Below, in pieces: positions 36,453-46,150 of a DNA stretch of 64,000 nt. The notes under the pieces were generated by a model. The model made no database searches, was not told the DNA's origin, and saw nothing but the letters and a program-made list of their open reading frames with translations. Numbering within the stretch: the stretch's first letter is position 1; every line of letters starts with the position of its first letter. Where the stretch lies: positions 1-64,000 of the forward strand of contig MAAT01000005.1 of NCBI GenBank assembly GCA_002162815.1. Reading direction: 5' to 3'. A program made the position numbers and the translations under genes. This DNA is from Gammaproteobacteria bacterium 53_120_T64. Lineage in GTDB: Bacteria > Pseudomonadota > Gammaproteobacteria > Pseudomonadales > Porticoccaceae.

Positions 36453-36532
36453 GCCCGTCCTTTTAAAACCGAGAAATGCCGCTAAGATAACACTTGCCAA
36501 GGGAATTTCGAAGAAATCAAGGAAGGTTTGCG

Positions 36533-37207
36533 ATGGCGATCAAACATTGGCCAGTGGGGGAGCGGCCTCGGGAGAAGCTCATCAATCAGGGCTCGCGGGC
36601 ACTTTCCGATGCCGAATTGCTGGCGATATTTTTACGCACCGGCATCCCTGGTCTGACGGCGGTCGATTTGGCGAGGGATTTATTACTTCAGTTCGGTGGT
36701 ATCTCGGCGCTACTGAGTGCCGATCTCGATACTTTCTGTGCCGTTAAGGGCTTGGGTCCCGCCAAGTTCGCCCAGCTGCAGTCGGTTCTGGAGCTGGCGC
36801 GGCGGCATCTGGGTGAGCAGCTCAGTAGAGAGCAGGTGTTTAGCAACCCCGAAACCGTCAGGCAATTCGTGCGCGCGCATTTCCAAGGTTATCAGCGGGA
36901 GGTCTTTCTGTGTTTATTTCTCGATACCCGGCATCGCTTGATCGCGGCAGAAGAGCTGTTTCAGGGCACTATCGATGGCGCTAGTGTCTACCCTCGCGAA
37001 GTGGTGAAAAGCGCGCTGAGGCACAATGCCGGCGCGGTGATCTTTTCCCACAACCACCCCTCGGGTGTTGCTGAGCCCAGTGGTGACGATGAACAGATTA
37101 CTCGGCGTCTGAAGGCTGCCTTAGCACTGGTTGATATTCGGGTGCTCGACCATATCGTTGTCGGTCGTTGTGAGGAGGTATCTCTGGCTGAGCGGGGTCT
37201 TTTATGA
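36533..37207 (+). CDS. radC: RadC/YicR-family JAMM-motif protein
   Basis: A 224-residue protein of the RadC family, with an N-terminal helix-hairpin-helix region ([22 protein letters not shown], broken here for length) and a C-terminal MPN/JAMM domain. The metal motif is intact: [14 protein letters not shown], with an upstream Glu in AEELFQGT. The cellular role is unsettled; the historic repair phenotype was assigned in error. ATG 36533 has AAGGAAGG six bases upstream. It is divergent from coaBC and precedes rpmB, as in E. coli. Confidence 0.93.
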   Translation: MAIKHWPVGERPREKLINQGSRALSDAELLAIFLRTGIPGLTAVDLARDLLLQFGGISALLSADLDTFCAVKGLGPAKFAQLQSVLELARRHLGEQLSREQVFSNPETVRQFVRAHFQGYQREVFLCLFLDTRHRLIAAEELFQGTIDGASVYPREVVKSALRHNAGAVIFSHNHPSGVAEPSGDDEQITRRLKAALALVDIRVLDHIVVGRCEEVSLAERGLL

Positions 37208-37249
37208 GGGGCTGGGAGGGCCAATATAGGGGCTGGCGCTAAATTTAAT

Positions 37250-37278
37250 TTGATTCGCATGATCAGCTCTGGTATAAA
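37250..37278 (+). promoter_or_regulatory. sigma-70 promoter of rpmB-rpmG
   Basis: TTGATT (37250-37255) and TATAAA (37273-37278) are spaced 17 bases apart, a good match to the consensus. The start site would give a leader of about 115 bases before rpmB. Confidence 0.7.
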
Positions 37279-37401
37279 GCACGGCTCTTTTCACCGGCAC
37301 GCTGTTCCCGCTCGCATTAGGCGGGCAGAGATGGGTGGTAGGGCTGGTCGTTACAACCCCAGAAATTAACAGTTTATTCAGAATTAGATAGAGGCAAAAA
37401 G

Positions 37402-37638
37402 ATGTCCAGAGTGTGTCAGGTCACCGGTAAGCGCCCAATGAGCGGGAATAACGTATCCCATGCAAAAAACAGGACTCGCCGCCGGTTTGAGCCCAATCTT
37501 CATACCCATCGCTTTTGGATGGAAACAGAGAAGCGTTTCATCAAATTGCGTGTTTCTAGCAAGGGTATGCGCATCATTGATAAGCTCGGCGTGGAACAGG
37601 TTATTGCCAACATTCGCGCCGATGGCGGCAAGGTCTAA
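37402..37638 (+). CDS. rpmB: 50S ribosomal protein L28
   Basis: The 78-residue basic protein begins [20 protein letters not shown] and contains [13 protein letters not shown], matching bacterial L28 in sequence and length. It lies upstream of rpmG by 11 bases, the conserved pair. Confidence 0.97.
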   Translation: MSRVCQVTGKRPMSGNNVSHAKNRTRRRFEPNLHTHRFWMETEKRFIKLRVSSKGMRIIDKLGVEQVIANIRADGGKV

Positions 37639-37649
37639 GGAGAAATAAT

Positions 37650-37817
37650 ATGGCTAAGTCAAATAGAGACATCATCAAGTTGGTATCCAGTGCAGGCACT
37701 GGTCACTACTACACCACCACCAAGAACAAGCGCACCATGCCCGAGAAAATGGAAATCAAAAAATTTGATCCCGTTGTTCGTCAGCACGTTGCCTACAAAG
37801 AAGCGAAAATCAAATAA
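37650..37817 (+). CDS. rpmG: 50S ribosomal protein L33
   Basis: A 55-codon gene with ATG at 37650 and TAA at 37815-37817, preceded by AAGGAG (37637-37642, overlapping the rpmB stop). The product begins [20 protein letters not shown] and ends EAKIK, as in L33. It has no Cys at all, so it is the zinc-independent (C-minus) form. Its partner L28 lies directly upstream. A strong terminator follows. Confidence 0.96.
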   Translation: MAKSNRDIIKLVSSAGTGHYYTTTKNKRTMPEKMEIKKFDPVVRQHVAYKEAKIK

Positions 37818-37847
37818 TTTGGTTTTCACTTTTTGGTGAGTAGAAAG

Positions 37848-37870
37848 AGCCCGGTACCGCCGGGCTTTTT
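37848..37870 (+). terminator. intrinsic terminator after rpmG
   Basis: AGCCCGG (37848-37854) pairs with CCGGGCT (37860-37866) and is followed by TTTT. It separates rpmG from mutM. Confidence 0.85.
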
Positions 37871-37919
37871 ATTGCCTGCTTGCTTTTATTATCGCTTGAA
37901 GACTTGAGGCTGGATAGCG

Positions 37920-38735
37920 ATGCCCGAACTGCCTGAAGTAGAAACCACCTTGCGGGGTATTCGCCCCCACTTGCTGAAGCAGGGCGTACAGAAGGTGGTG
38001 ATTCGCCGACCGACCCTGCGCTGGCCAATACCCGAAGAGCTACCCGGTTTGATGGAGCGGGCGGCGGTTGAAGAAGTGAGCCGGCGCGGCAAATACTTAC
38101 TGCTAAAATTTCCTCTCGGCCATTTGATGATTCATCTTGGCATGTCGGGCAGCTTGAGCCTTGTCGCTCGAGATACGGTAGCGGGTAAGCACGATCACGT
38201 CGATATTGTCCTCGGGAGCGGCTTAATACTGCGCTACAACGACCCGCGTCGTTTTGGCTGTATGCTCTGGGTTGAGGGCGAGCCCTTGGCGCACCCGCTA
38301 TTGGCGAGCTTGGGCCCAGAGCCGCTGGGGCCACTTTTCGATAATGAGCATCTTTATCAGTGCTCACGGCGTAAAAGCCTGCCGATAAAAAGCTTTTTGA
38401 TGGACAGCAAGGTGGTCGTGGGGGTGGGTAATATTTACGCTAATGAGGCCTTGTTTCGCAGTGGCATACATCCTCTGCGCAAGGCGAATCGTATTTCTCA
38501 ACAGCGTTATGCGCGTTTGTCAGACGTGGTGCGGGAGGTACTTGCGGCAGCTATTGCGCAAGGGGGTACAACGCTGCGGGATTTTGTCGGCGGTGACGGT
38601 AAGCCGGGCTACTTCAAGCAGGAGCTACAAGTTTATGGCCGTGGGGGGCAAGGGTGTGTCGACTGTGAGGCTACCTTGACAGAGGTGCGCCTGGGGCAGC
38701 GTAGCACGGTGTACTGCCCCCAGTGCCAGCACTAG
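37920..38735 (+). CDS. mutM: formamidopyrimidine-DNA glycosylase
   Basis: MutM removes 8-oxoguanine and formamidopyrimidines. The protein (271 aa) starts [13 protein letters not shown] after Met, so the catalytic Pro2 and Glu3 are present. The helix-two-turn-helix region contains [17 protein letters not shown], with the catalytic Lys in MDSKVVVG. The C-terminal zinc finger has CVDCEATL and CPQCQH. Same strand as rpmG and in the usual order. Confidence 0.96.
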   Translation: MPELPEVETTLRGIRPHLLKQGVQKVVIRRPTLRWPIPEELPGLMERAAVEEVSRRGKYLLLKFPLGHLMIHLGMSGSLSLVARDTVAGKHDHVDIVLGSGLILRYNDPRRFGCMLWVEGEPLAHPLLASLGPEPLGPLFDNEHLYQCSRRKSLPIKSFLMDSKVVVGVGNIYANEALFRSGIHPLRKANRISQQRYARLSDVVREVLAAAIAQGGTTLRDFVGGDGKPGYFKQELQVYGRGGQGCVDCEATLTEVRLGQRSTVYCPQCQH

Positions 38736-38759
38736 AGTGCGGGCAACTTATTGGCTAAT

Positions 38760-39239
<480 letters not shown>

Positions 39240-39288
39240 TTATGCGCTCCAAAGCGGAGCCGCATGGTAAACAATTTGTTGATCTAGC

Positions 39289-39927
39289 TCAATTACTGGG
39301 GTTAAACGCTCGTTCAGGTTGGTCCGGCGCGGGGCTTGCTTGTTTGCGAAAGAGGTAGTAGCCGACATTGCCCGCCGTTTTCTGGCGCTGGAGTTGCCAG
39401 TTGGTGGGGATGGCGTCCATTGTTTGGCGCGCGGGGGCTTCAATGTAAATCATCGCCTCGGGCGCCAGTAAATGGAGCTGTTGGGCTAAGATGTCTAGGG
39501 TCTCGTTAAGTAGGGGTGAGTCGAAAGGCGGGTCGAGAAAAATAATATCGAAAGGCTTGTTATCTCGGGGGTAGTGTTGCAGCCAATTTAATGCGCTATC
39601 GTTAAGCGCGGTGGCGGATGTTAGTTTGAGCAACTCAATATTGTCGCCGAGGGCGCGAGCGGCCGAATTATTTAGTTCCAGCAGAATAACTTCGCTTGCG
39701 CCGCGCGAGGCCGCTTCTAGGCCCAGTGCGCCAGAGCCGGCAAAAAGGTCGAGGCAGCGAGCGCCGCGCAGTTCAGTGGCGAGCCAGTTAAACAGGGTTT
39801 CTCGCAGGCGATCCCCGGTGGGGCGCAGGCCCGCAACGGCGGGGAAGGTAATGCGTCGTCCGCGACATTGCCCGGCAATGATGCGCACCTGGCCGGTTTC
39901 TTGTTGATGACTGGCTTTGCGGGACAA
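39289..39927 (-). CDS. rsmD: 16S rRNA (guanine966-N2)-methyltransferase RsmD
   Basis: RsmD methylates G966 of 16S rRNA. The 212-residue protein shows VRIIAGQCRGRRITFP, RPTGDRLRETLFNWL, the SAM-binding DLFAGSGALGLEAASRGA and the catalytic motif LDPPFDS. The start is assigned to TTG at 39927, because AGGAG lies six bases before it and the frame upstream has no family similarity. The longer frame to 40110 runs into ftsY. It is divergent from ftsY. Confidence 0.92.
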   Translation of the reverse strand: MSRKASHQQETGQVRIIAGQCRGRRITFPAVAGLRPTGDRLRETLFNWLATELRGARCLDLFAGSGALGLEAASRGASEVILLELNNSAARALGDNIELLKLTSATALNDSALNWLQHYPRDNKPFDIIFLDPPFDSPLLNETLDILAQQLHLLAPEAMIYIEAPARQTMDAIPTNWQLQRQKTAGNVGYYLFRKQASPAPDQPERAFNPSN

Positions 39928-39996
39928 TCGGCGACTCCTGATTGGGGGTAAAAATGCTAGGATACACAGCTTGTCGTCGTACCGGAAAAATTTACA

Positions 39997-41361
39997 ATGT
40001 CCTCTGAACAAGACTCTTCGCCAAAACCCGAAAAACGGGGTCTGTTTTCCCGCTGGCGTCGTAAAAATAAGGCCGTTGAGCCGGCGCAACCAGCGGTTGT
40101 GGCGTCGCAAAATGCGCCGCCAGCACAGCAGTCAGACTTGCCACAAGAGCCCCTTAAAACCCCCGAACTTTCCGAGCCGCTGGTAAGGGCCAAGGTTGAG
40201 GCTGCAGCAGTTGAGGTCACAGAGGTCGTGACTCAGGCTAATACCCCGGTGGAACCGGAGGCGGTTGCCGAGGTGCCGGCTAAGGTGTCAGTACCTGTTG
40301 CGACCCCGGTGCAGAATGCCCCCGTAGCAGTGTCACAGATTCAGCCAGTTTCTCCTGCGGAGCAGCCCGCGGTTGAAAAAATAGAGGCGCAGCCTCTGGG
40401 CAGTATGCCGGGCGAGCTGCCAATAAAACCTGAAGGCGATAAAGCCGAAAACAAGAAGCGTCCGAATCGCTTTAGTCGTGCCCTGTCGCGTACCAGTGCT
40501 GGGCTGGGCGCTTTTTTCCTCGGCCGCAAAGAAATCAGTGATGAGTTGCTTGAGGAGCTGGAAACCCTGCTGCTGATGGCCGATGTTGGTGTTGATGTCA
40601 CTACCGACATTATCGGTGAACTAACGGCCCGGGTGAAGCGCGGTGAACTGAATGACAGCGACACCCTGAAGGCCGAGTTGCATCGGGTACTGCTCGATAT
40701 TGTTAGCCCCTGCGAACAAGCTCTGGACGTCTCGGGCAAGCAGCCCTTCGTATTGCTGGTCGTGGGCGTCAACGGCGTGGGTAAAACCACCACCATCGGC
40801 AAGCTGGCGCAGCGCTTTCAGCGTGAGGGGCGTTCGGTGATGCTGGCGGCAGGCGATACCTTCCGTGCGGCGGCGGTCGAGCAGTTACAGGTTTGGGGTG
40901 AGCGCAATGATGTCGCCGTCGTTGCCCAGCATACCGGTGCCGATAGCGCCTCGGTGATCTACGATGCCATCGAATCGGCGAAAGCCAAGAATATCGACGT
41001 ATTGATTGCCGACACGGCGGGTCGTCTACACACCAAATCGAACCTGATGGAAGAGTTGGAGAAGGTCAAGCGGGTGATGGCTAAGCTGGATGAAGCCGCG
41101 CCCCACGAAGTACTATTGGTGCTGGATGCGGGCACCGGACAGAATGCGCTCAACCAAATGCACGAATTTAATCAGGCGGTGGGTATTACCGGTCTAGCCT
41201 TGACCAAGCTTGATGGCACCGCCAAGGGCGGCGTGGCCTTTGCGCTGAGTCGCCGCTTTAAGGTGCCGCTGCGCTATGTTGGCCTGGGTGAAGGCGTTGA
41301 CGACCTGCAGGTGTTTCGTGCTGAGGACTATGTCAAAGCGGTGCTGTCGGACGTAGACTGA
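39997..41361 (+). CDS. ftsY: signal recognition particle receptor FtsY
   Basis: FtsY receives SRP-ribosome complexes at the membrane. The 454-residue protein has a Pro/Ala/Glu/Val-rich A domain (about 1-145), then the N domain (RFSRALSRTSAGLGAFFLG) and the G domain: GVNGVGKTTTIGKLA (P-loop), DTFRAAAVEQLQ, DTAGRLHT, TKLDGTAKGG and the C-terminal VGLGEGVDDLQVF. It heads the ftsY-ftsE-ftsX operon followed by rpoH, as in E. coli. Confidence 0.96.
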   Translation: MSSEQDSSPKPEKRGLFSRWRRKNKAVEPAQPAVVASQNAPPAQQSDLPQEPLKTPELSEPLVRAKVEAAAVEVTEVVTQANTPVEPEAVAEVPAKVSVPVATPVQNAPVAVSQIQPVSPAEQPAVEKIEAQPLGSMPGELPIKPEGDKAENKKRPNRFSRALSRTSAGLGAFFLGRKEISDELLEELETLLLMADVGVDVTTDIIGELTARVKRGELNDSDTLKAELHRVLLDIVSPCEQALDVSGKQPFVLLVVGVNGVGKTTTIGKLAQRFQREGRSVMLAAGDTFRAAAVEQLQVWGERNDVAVVAQHTGADSASVIYDAIESAKAKNIDVLIADTAGRLHTKSNLMEELEKVKRVMAKLDEAAPHEVLLVLDAGTGQNALNQMHEFNQAVGITGLALTKLDGTAKGGVAFALSRRFKVPLRYVGLGEGVDDLQVFRAEDYVKAVLSDVD

Positions 41362-41367
41362 TGGCAC

Positions 41368-42039
41368 ATGATTGAATTTGATAATGTCAGTAAGCGCTAC
41401 CCGGATGGCCACGAAGCGCTAAGCCAGGTGAGCTTTACCTTGGCTGCGGGAGAGATGGCTTTTCTCACCGGCCACTCCGGTGCCGGAAAAAGTACCCTGT
41501 TGAAGCTGATTATGTTGATGGAGCGGCCTTCCGGGGGCCAGTTACGCGTCAATAGTAAGAATCTTAATAGCTTGCATAAAAGCCAGATACCCTACTACCG
41601 GCGGCGTGTTGGCGTGGTGTTTCAAAACCATCAGCTGTTGTTTGATCGCAGTGTCTTTGACAATGTCGCCCTACCCTTGCAGGTGTCGGGTGTCGAGCGA
41701 CGAGATATCGAGCGGCGTGTACGCGCGGCCCTCGACAAAGTCGGGCTGCTTAGCAAAGAAAAGCTTAACCCCGTGCAGTTATCCGGCGGTGAGCAGCAGC
41801 GTATTGGTATTGCTCGGGCCGTGGTGCACACGCCGCGCATACTCCTTGCCGATGAGCCGACGGGCAACCTCGACCCCGGGCTCTCTGCCGAAATCATGCG
41901 CCTATTTGAAGACTTCAAAAATGTGGGTGTCAGCGTGCTGGTGGCGACCCACGATATCGCCTTAATTTCGACGCTGGATGAGAGAGTGCTGACCTTGGAT
42001 CACGGGCGCTTGTCGGAGGCGACACTTGTCCCGGCATAA
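41368..42039 (+). CDS. ftsE: cell division ATP-binding protein FtsE
   Basis: FtsE is the ATPase partner of FtsX, together controlling septal peptidoglycan hydrolysis. The 223-residue ABC protein has Walker [14 protein letters not shown]-loop VFQNHQLL, signature [14 protein letters not shown] and Walker [14 protein letters not shown]. It starts six bases after the ftsY stop and overlaps ftsX by 14 bases. Confidence 0.96.
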   Translation: MIEFDNVSKRYPDGHEALSQVSFTLAAGEMAFLTGHSGAGKSTLLKLIMLMERPSGGQLRVNSKNLNSLHKSQIPYYRRRVGVVFQNHQLLFDRSVFDNVALPLQVSGVERRDIERRVRAALDKVGLLSKEKLNPVQLSGGEQQRIGIARAVVHTPRILLADEPTGNLDPGLSAEIMRLFEDFKNVGVSVLVATHDIALISTLDERVLTLDHGRLSEATLVPA

Positions 42040-43027
42040 GGTCGATGCGGTTGCGCCAGCGCAGCCTCGGCGCAGTGGTGCGATGGAAAATCGTAGGCGT
42101 TTGAACTCGACATTGCGGGCTTATTTTCATAACCACCAACAAAATGCCGCCGAGAGCTTTGAGCGACTAGCTGCAGAGCCGCTGCAAAGTCTTATGACGA
42201 TGCTGGTGGTGGCTATTGCCCTGTGCCTGCCGGCGATGCTCTACGTCGGCGTTTCTAGCTTGCAGCAACTCAGCGGTAGCTGGGAGAGCAGCGCGCAGAT
42301 GACCTTGTTTTTGCAAAAGGGCGCCAGCGATAACGCCATCAAAAAGTTGATAACAGGGCTTGAAGTAAATAGTGAGCTGGCGGAAGTACAGTATATCTCC
42401 CCGCTTCAGGCTCTCGATGCCCTGCAGGACAGCGGAGGCTTTGGTGAGGCGCTGACCTTACTCGATGAAAACCCGCTACCGCCGGTACTGTTGGTGGTGC
42501 CGATTGCCGATATCGAGGGTGATGTGCCACGGATTGAGCAATTGCTGCGGACTTTGTCTGCCCAGCCTCTGGTTGATGAGGTGCAGCTCGATATGAAGTG
42601 GCTACAGCGGATGCAGCAGATCCTCGATATTGGCCGGCAAATTACTCTGTTGCTGGGCGGCGCACTTGCACTGGGTGTATTGTTGGTGGTGGGTAATACC
42701 ATTCGCCTGGCGATCGAGAATCGCCGCGAAGAAATTCTAGTCGTGAAGTTAGTGGGGGGCACCAATAGCTTTGTGCGGCGGCCCTTTCTCTATATCGGGC
42801 TTTGGTACGGAGCTTGCGGTGGGGTTATTGCCGGCGCGGGAGTGGTGCTGGCGCAATTCTGGCTGGGCGCTACGGTGCTGCGTTTGGCGGCGCTGTATCA
42901 AAGTGATTTTAGCTTGCAGGGATTGGGTGCTGGGGGGATGCTGGTGCTTATCGCTCTGGGCGGTGCTCTGGGCCTAATTGGAGCGGCGTTGGCGGTAGGT
43001 CGACATATCGCCCAGCTTGAACCGTGA
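42026..43027 (+). CDS. ftsX: cell division protein FtsX
   Basis: FtsX is the four-helix membrane partner of FtsE. The 333-residue protein has a basic cytosolic start, a first helix near residues 54-76, a periplasmic domain (about 77-205) and three further helices near the C-terminus, with RLAIENRREEILVVKLVGGT between them. The start is set to TTG 42026: GGAGG (42015-42019) stands six bases before it, giving overlap-coupled translation with ftsE. ATG 42083 is the alternative and would remove 19 residues. Confidence 0.93.
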   Translation: MSRHKVDAVAPAQPRRSGAMENRRRLNSTLRAYFHNHQQNAAESFERLAAEPLQSLMTMLVVAIALCLPAMLYVGVSSLQQLSGSWESSAQMTLFLQKGASDNAIKKLITGLEVNSELAEVQYISPLQALDALQDSGGFGEALTLLDENPLPPVLLVVPIADIEGDVPRIEQLLRTLSAQPLVDEVQLDMKWLQRMQQILDIGRQITLLLGGALALGVLLVVGNTIRLAIENRREEILVVKLVGGTNSFVRRPFLYIGLWYGACGGVIAGAGVVLAQFWLGATVLRLAALYQSDFSLQGLGAGGMLVLIALGGALGLIGAALAVGRHIAQLEP

Positions 43028-43054
43028 TTCACTAGTCAAAACAAACACTTGAAT

Positions 43055-43081
43055 GAACTTTTAGGGTCTTTTGCTATCCCA
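43055..43081 (+). promoter_or_regulatory. candidate sigma-E-type promoter of rpoH
   Basis: GAACTT (43055-43060) matches the sigma-E -35 core, and TCCCA (43077-43081) stands 16 bases downstream where TCTGA-like sequence is expected. In E. coli one rpoH promoter depends on sigma-E. A sigma-70-like alternative is TTGCTA (43071-43076) with TAAACT (43093-43098) at 16 bases. Confidence 0.45.
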
Positions 43082-43123
43082 GTTAAGGATGCTAAACTGC
43101 AGCGCTGATTTAAAGAGGTGGTT

Positions 43124-43978
43124 ATGAGTACGAGTCTTCAGTCTATTCAATGGATGGCGCCAGGGGGGAACCTCGGGGCCTATATGCAGGGTGTGAGCAC
43201 GATTGCGATTCTCTCCGTTGAGGAAGAGAAAGCGCTCGCCGAACGCCTGTATTTTGAGGATGACGTTGACAGTGCACGGCAACTGATTATGGCCCACCTG
43301 CGTTTTGTGGTGCATATTGCCCGTTCTTACAATGGTTATGGCTTGCCGCTGGCGGACATTATTCAGGAGGGCAATGTCGGCCTCATGAAGGCGGTGAAGC
43401 GCTTTAACCCTGAAAAAGGCGTGCGGTTGATCTCTTTTGCCGTGCACTGGATCAAGGCTGAAATCCATGAGTTTGTGCTGCGCAACTGGCGCATCGTCAA
43501 GGTCGCCACTACCAAGGCGCAGCGAAAGTTGTTCTTCAATCTTCGCGGTGCAAAAAAACGCCTAGCCTGGTTGACCAATGATGAAGCTAAAGCTATCGCC
43601 GAGGATTTGGGTGTTGAAGTCAAACATGTGCGCGAGATGGAAAAACGCCTCTCCGCTCGAGATGCCGGCTTTGATGCCTCGTCCGATGACGATGATGAAA
43701 GTGCCTACCAGGCACCGGCTCTCTATCTCGAAGATCGTGAGGCGGACCCGGCTCTGTTGGTTGAAGATGCCGATTGGGAAAGTGATAGCAAAGCCCGCCT
43801 CGTTAGTGCACTTGGTGAGCTGGATGAGCGCAGTCAGGACATTATTCGTCAGCGTTGGCTGGGTGATAGCAAGTCGACCCTGCACGATCTGGCGGCAATC
43901 TATGGTGTGTCGGCGGAGCGTATCCGCCAGCTCGAGCAAAATGCGATGAAAAAGGTACGCACTTTTCTCGAGGCTTAG
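43124..43978 (+). CDS. rpoH: heat-shock sigma factor RpoH (sigma-32)
   Basis: RpoH directs RNA polymerase to heat-shock promoters. The 284-residue protein shows region 2 ([39 protein letters not shown]), the RpoH box [15 protein letters not shown], which is diagnostic, and region 4 ([20 protein letters not shown]). ATG 43124 follows AAAGAGG by five bases; a GTG at 43118 overlaps that site. The length equals that of E. coli. It follows ftsX as a separate unit with its own promoter region. Confidence 0.97.
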   Translation: MSTSLQSIQWMAPGGNLGAYMQGVSTIAILSVEEEKALAERLYFEDDVDSARQLIMAHLRFVVHIARSYNGYGLPLADIIQEGNVGLMKAVKRFNPEKGVRLISFAVHWIKAEIHEFVLRNWRIVKVATTKAQRKLFFNLRGAKKRLAWLTNDEAKAIAEDLGVEVKHVREMEKRLSARDAGFDASSDDDDESAYQAPALYLEDREADPALLVEDADWESDSKARLVSALGELDERSQDIIRQRWLGDSKSTLHDLAAIYGVSAERIRQLEQNAMKKVRTFLEA

Positions 43979-44010
43979 TTAAGGCAAGTCAAAAATAGCA
44001 TGGGGTATTT

Positions 44011-44057
44011 AAAGCCCTTAAAAAAACCGCGAATTTCGCGGTTTTTTTAAGGGCTTT
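44011..44057. terminator. 47-bp palindromic terminator after rpoH
   Basis: The arms 44011-44033 and 44035-44057 are perfect inverted copies of 23 bases around one central T. Two hairpins are nested: the inner CCGCGAA/TTCGCGG is followed by seven T, and the outer AAAGCCCTT/AAGGGCTTT encloses the A- and T-runs. It can terminate transcription on both strands, though the next gene runs in the same direction. Confidence 0.9.
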
Positions 44058-44102
44058 ATACATTCATTCAGTTCCTCTCCTCTTACCATAAGGTGGCATA
44101 CA

Positions 44103-44504
44103 GTGAATTCAAACTATATTGGCAGTCGAATGCTGCCGCTGTTTGTGGCAATTAACGGTTTCCTTTGCGTCGGGTTAGGAGCCTTTGGTGCCCATGGTTT
44201 AAAGGCGACGGTTGCCCCCGAGGTCATGCATTACTGGCATACCGGTGTGCGCTATCACATGTTTCATGTTGTGGCTCTGCTGGCCTGTGCCTTCATTGCT
44301 TCGACTTGTGAAGAGCGCCCCCGTGTCGCGCGTTGGGCCGTGCTCGCCGCCTGCTTGTTTTTATTGGGTATCTTGTTTTTTAGTGGCAGCCTCTACCTTC
44401 TGGTGCTGCTCCCGAAGGGCTGGTTGGGTTTGAGTGCGGCAATGGGCGGGGTGTTTTTCCTGTTGGGTTGGGCCAGTTTGACCCTTTGTGTTTTGCGGCG
44501 GTGA
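44103..44504 (+). CDS. DUF423 membrane protein (YgdD type)
   Basis: A 133-residue inner-membrane protein with four expected helices. It shows the family start FVAINGFLCVGLGAFGAHGLK, then YWHTGVRYHMFHVVALL, GILFFSGSLYLLVL and, before the end, MGGVFFLLGWASL. DUF423 function is unknown. The start is GTG 44103 with TAAGGTGG about nine bases upstream. It lies 10 bases before trmB. Confidence 0.88.
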   Translation: MNSNYIGSRMLPLFVAINGFLCVGLGAFGAHGLKATVAPEVMHYWHTGVRYHMFHVVALLACAFIASTCEERPRVARWAVLAACLFLLGILFFSGSLYLLVLLPKGWLGLSAAMGGVFFLLGWASLTLCVLRR

Positions 44505-44514
44505 GTGACGATTA

Positions 44515-45222
44515 GTGACTGAAGCGATAAGTTTTCGACCCGAGTACAAGAAAAAATCCATTCGTAGTTATGTGCTGCGCAGTGGTCGTATGACGGAGGG
44601 CCAACAGCGTGCACTGGAGCAGCATTGGCCGCGTTTTCGTTTGAGTTTATTTGCCGGCCCGATTACTGACTGGCCCAGCGTGTTTGGCCGTGAGGCGCCG
44701 GTGGTGCTGGAGATTGGTTTTGGCATGGGCGACTCACTGCTGGCGATGGCACAGAGCGAGCCCGATATAGATTTTGTCGGTATTGAAGTGTATCCGCCGG
44801 GTGCCGGACGCCTGGTGAGTCGCGCGGCGGAACTGGGTGTTACGAATTTACGCATCTATCTTGCCGATGCCATGGATGTGCTGGACGACTGTATCCCCAG
44901 TGGCAGCCTCGACCGGGTACAGCTCTACTTTCCCGATCCCTGGCATAAAAAGAAACACAATAAACGACGCATCGTGCAACAGGCTTTTGTGGAAAAAATC
45001 CGCAGCAAGCTGGTGGCAGGGGGTCAATTCCATATGGCCACCGATTGGCAACCCTACGCCGAATATATGACCGAGGTTATGGCCGAGGCGGAGGGCTTTG
45101 ACAATTTGGCGGGTGAGGCGATATATTCACCACGGCCCGATTTTCGTCCCGTCACTAAATTTGAAAAGCGTGGACAGCGCCTCGGTCATGGCGTTTGGGA
45201 CCTACTCTATAGCCGTCTGTAG
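44515..45222 (+). CDS. trmB: tRNA (guanine46-N7)-methyltransferase
   Basis: TrmB makes m7G46 in tRNA. The 235-residue protein shows [17 protein letters not shown], the SAM motif [17 protein letters not shown], and the catalytic region [18 protein letters not shown]. The C-terminus [20 protein letters not shown] is typical. The start is GTG 44515. Confidence 0.95.
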   Translation: MTEAISFRPEYKKKSIRSYVLRSGRMTEGQQRALEQHWPRFRLSLFAGPITDWPSVFGREAPVVLEIGFGMGDSLLAMAQSEPDIDFVGIEVYPPGAGRLVSRAAELGVTNLRIYLADAMDVLDDCIPSGSLDRVQLYFPDPWHKKKHNKRRIVQQAFVEKIRSKLVAGGQFHMATDWQPYAEYMTEVMAEAEGFDNLAGEAIYSPRPDFRPVTKFEKRGQRLGHGVWDLLYSRL

Positions 45223-45315
45223 TCGTGGCAGGAGTGGTGTTTACCTGATTAGATCGGGTACTATTGATTCAGAAAAAACCCCGATAGGGCGTTTGCTAAA
45301 ACAGAGGAATTTTCA

Positions 45316-46059
45316 ATGAAACTGAAAAAAATAAAGTATTTACCGGTAGTACTGGCAAGCTCATTGCTGTTGTTGGGTTGTGACGAGACTAGCCAGCTGG
45401 CTACTGACACTGTTGCACCAGTAGCGCTAGAGTCGGAAATCCAGAAGGTCAGTTACATTATGGGCATGAATATCGGCTCGCAAATTAAGGGCGAGGCCTT
45501 TGAGGTCGACATTCCTACGCTGACGCTGGGTTTGAAGGATGCGGTGGACGATCAAGAACCGAAACTTTCTGAGGAGGAAGTTAAAGTCGTCATTGAGGCC
45601 TTTCAGGCGCGAGTGATGGCCGAGCAGGAAGAGAGCGCAAAACTGGTGTCCGAGACCAATCTGAAAGAAGGCGTGGAGTTCTTGGCTGATAACGCCAAAA
45701 ATGACGGCGTGGTGGTACTGGAAAGTGGCCTGCAATATAAGGTTCTCGAGGCGGGAACGGGCATCATTCCCACGCCGGAAAATACCGTCGAGGTGCACTA
45801 CAAAGGCACCTTGCTGGATGGCACCGAATTTGACAGTTCCTTTAAGCGCGGTGTGCCAGCGCAATTTGGTGTCACTCAGGTGATCCCCGGCTGGGTTGAA
45901 GCGCTACAGTTGATGAAGGAAGGTGCCAAGTGGGAGCTGTATGTGCCCGCAGGACTGGCCTACGGCCCGGGTGGTACGGGCGGTTTGATTGGCCCCAATC
46001 AAACGCTGATCTTTGAAGTGGAATTATTGAAAGCGTCGGTGAGTGATGACGCTGGCTAG
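45316..46059 (+). CDS. FKBP-type peptidyl-prolyl isomerase lipoprotein
   Basis: The 247-residue protein has a lipoprotein signal (lipobox LLLLGC, Cys near residue 19), an alpha-helical dimerisation region of the FkpA/Mip type (VSYIMGMNIGSQIK to about residue 130), and a C-terminal FKBP domain: VEVHYKGTLLDGTEFDSSF, VIPGWVEALQLMKEGAKW, PAGLAYGP and LIFEVELL. It should fold outer-membrane or periplasmic proteins. It stands alone, with a terminator behind it. Assignment to FkpA or Mip by name is left open. Confidence 0.9.
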   Translation: MKLKKIKYLPVVLASSLLLLGCDETSQLATDTVAPVALESEIQKVSYIMGMNIGSQIKGEAFEVDIPTLTLGLKDAVDDQEPKLSEEEVKVVIEAFQARVMAEQEESAKLVSETNLKEGVEFLADNAKNDGVVVLESGLQYKVLEAGTGIIPTPENTVEVHYKGTLLDGTEFDSSFKRGVPAQFGVTQVIPGWVEALQLMKEGAKWELYVPAGLAYGPGGTGGLIGPNQTLIFEVELLKASVSDDAG

Positions 46060-46083
46060 TATGAGCCATTTTAGAGACTCAGG

Positions 46084-46110
46084 AAAAAGCCCTTAACCGG
46101 GCTTTTTTTT
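46084..46110. terminator. terminator between the FKBP gene and lrgB
   Basis: AAAAAGCCC (46084-46092) pairs with GGGCTTTTT (46099-46107), followed by further T. The A-run on the other side makes it usable for the convergent lrgB operon. Confidence 0.88.
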
Positions 46111-46150
46111 CGTCTCGATTTTACTGTCGCTGATGCTGTACATCTAGGGA

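Noticed and set aside
40341-40802. 153-residue antisense frame in ftsY
   Set aside because: It is a Ser-rich shadow of the ftsY coding frame, as are the other long antisense frames in the GC-rich genes.
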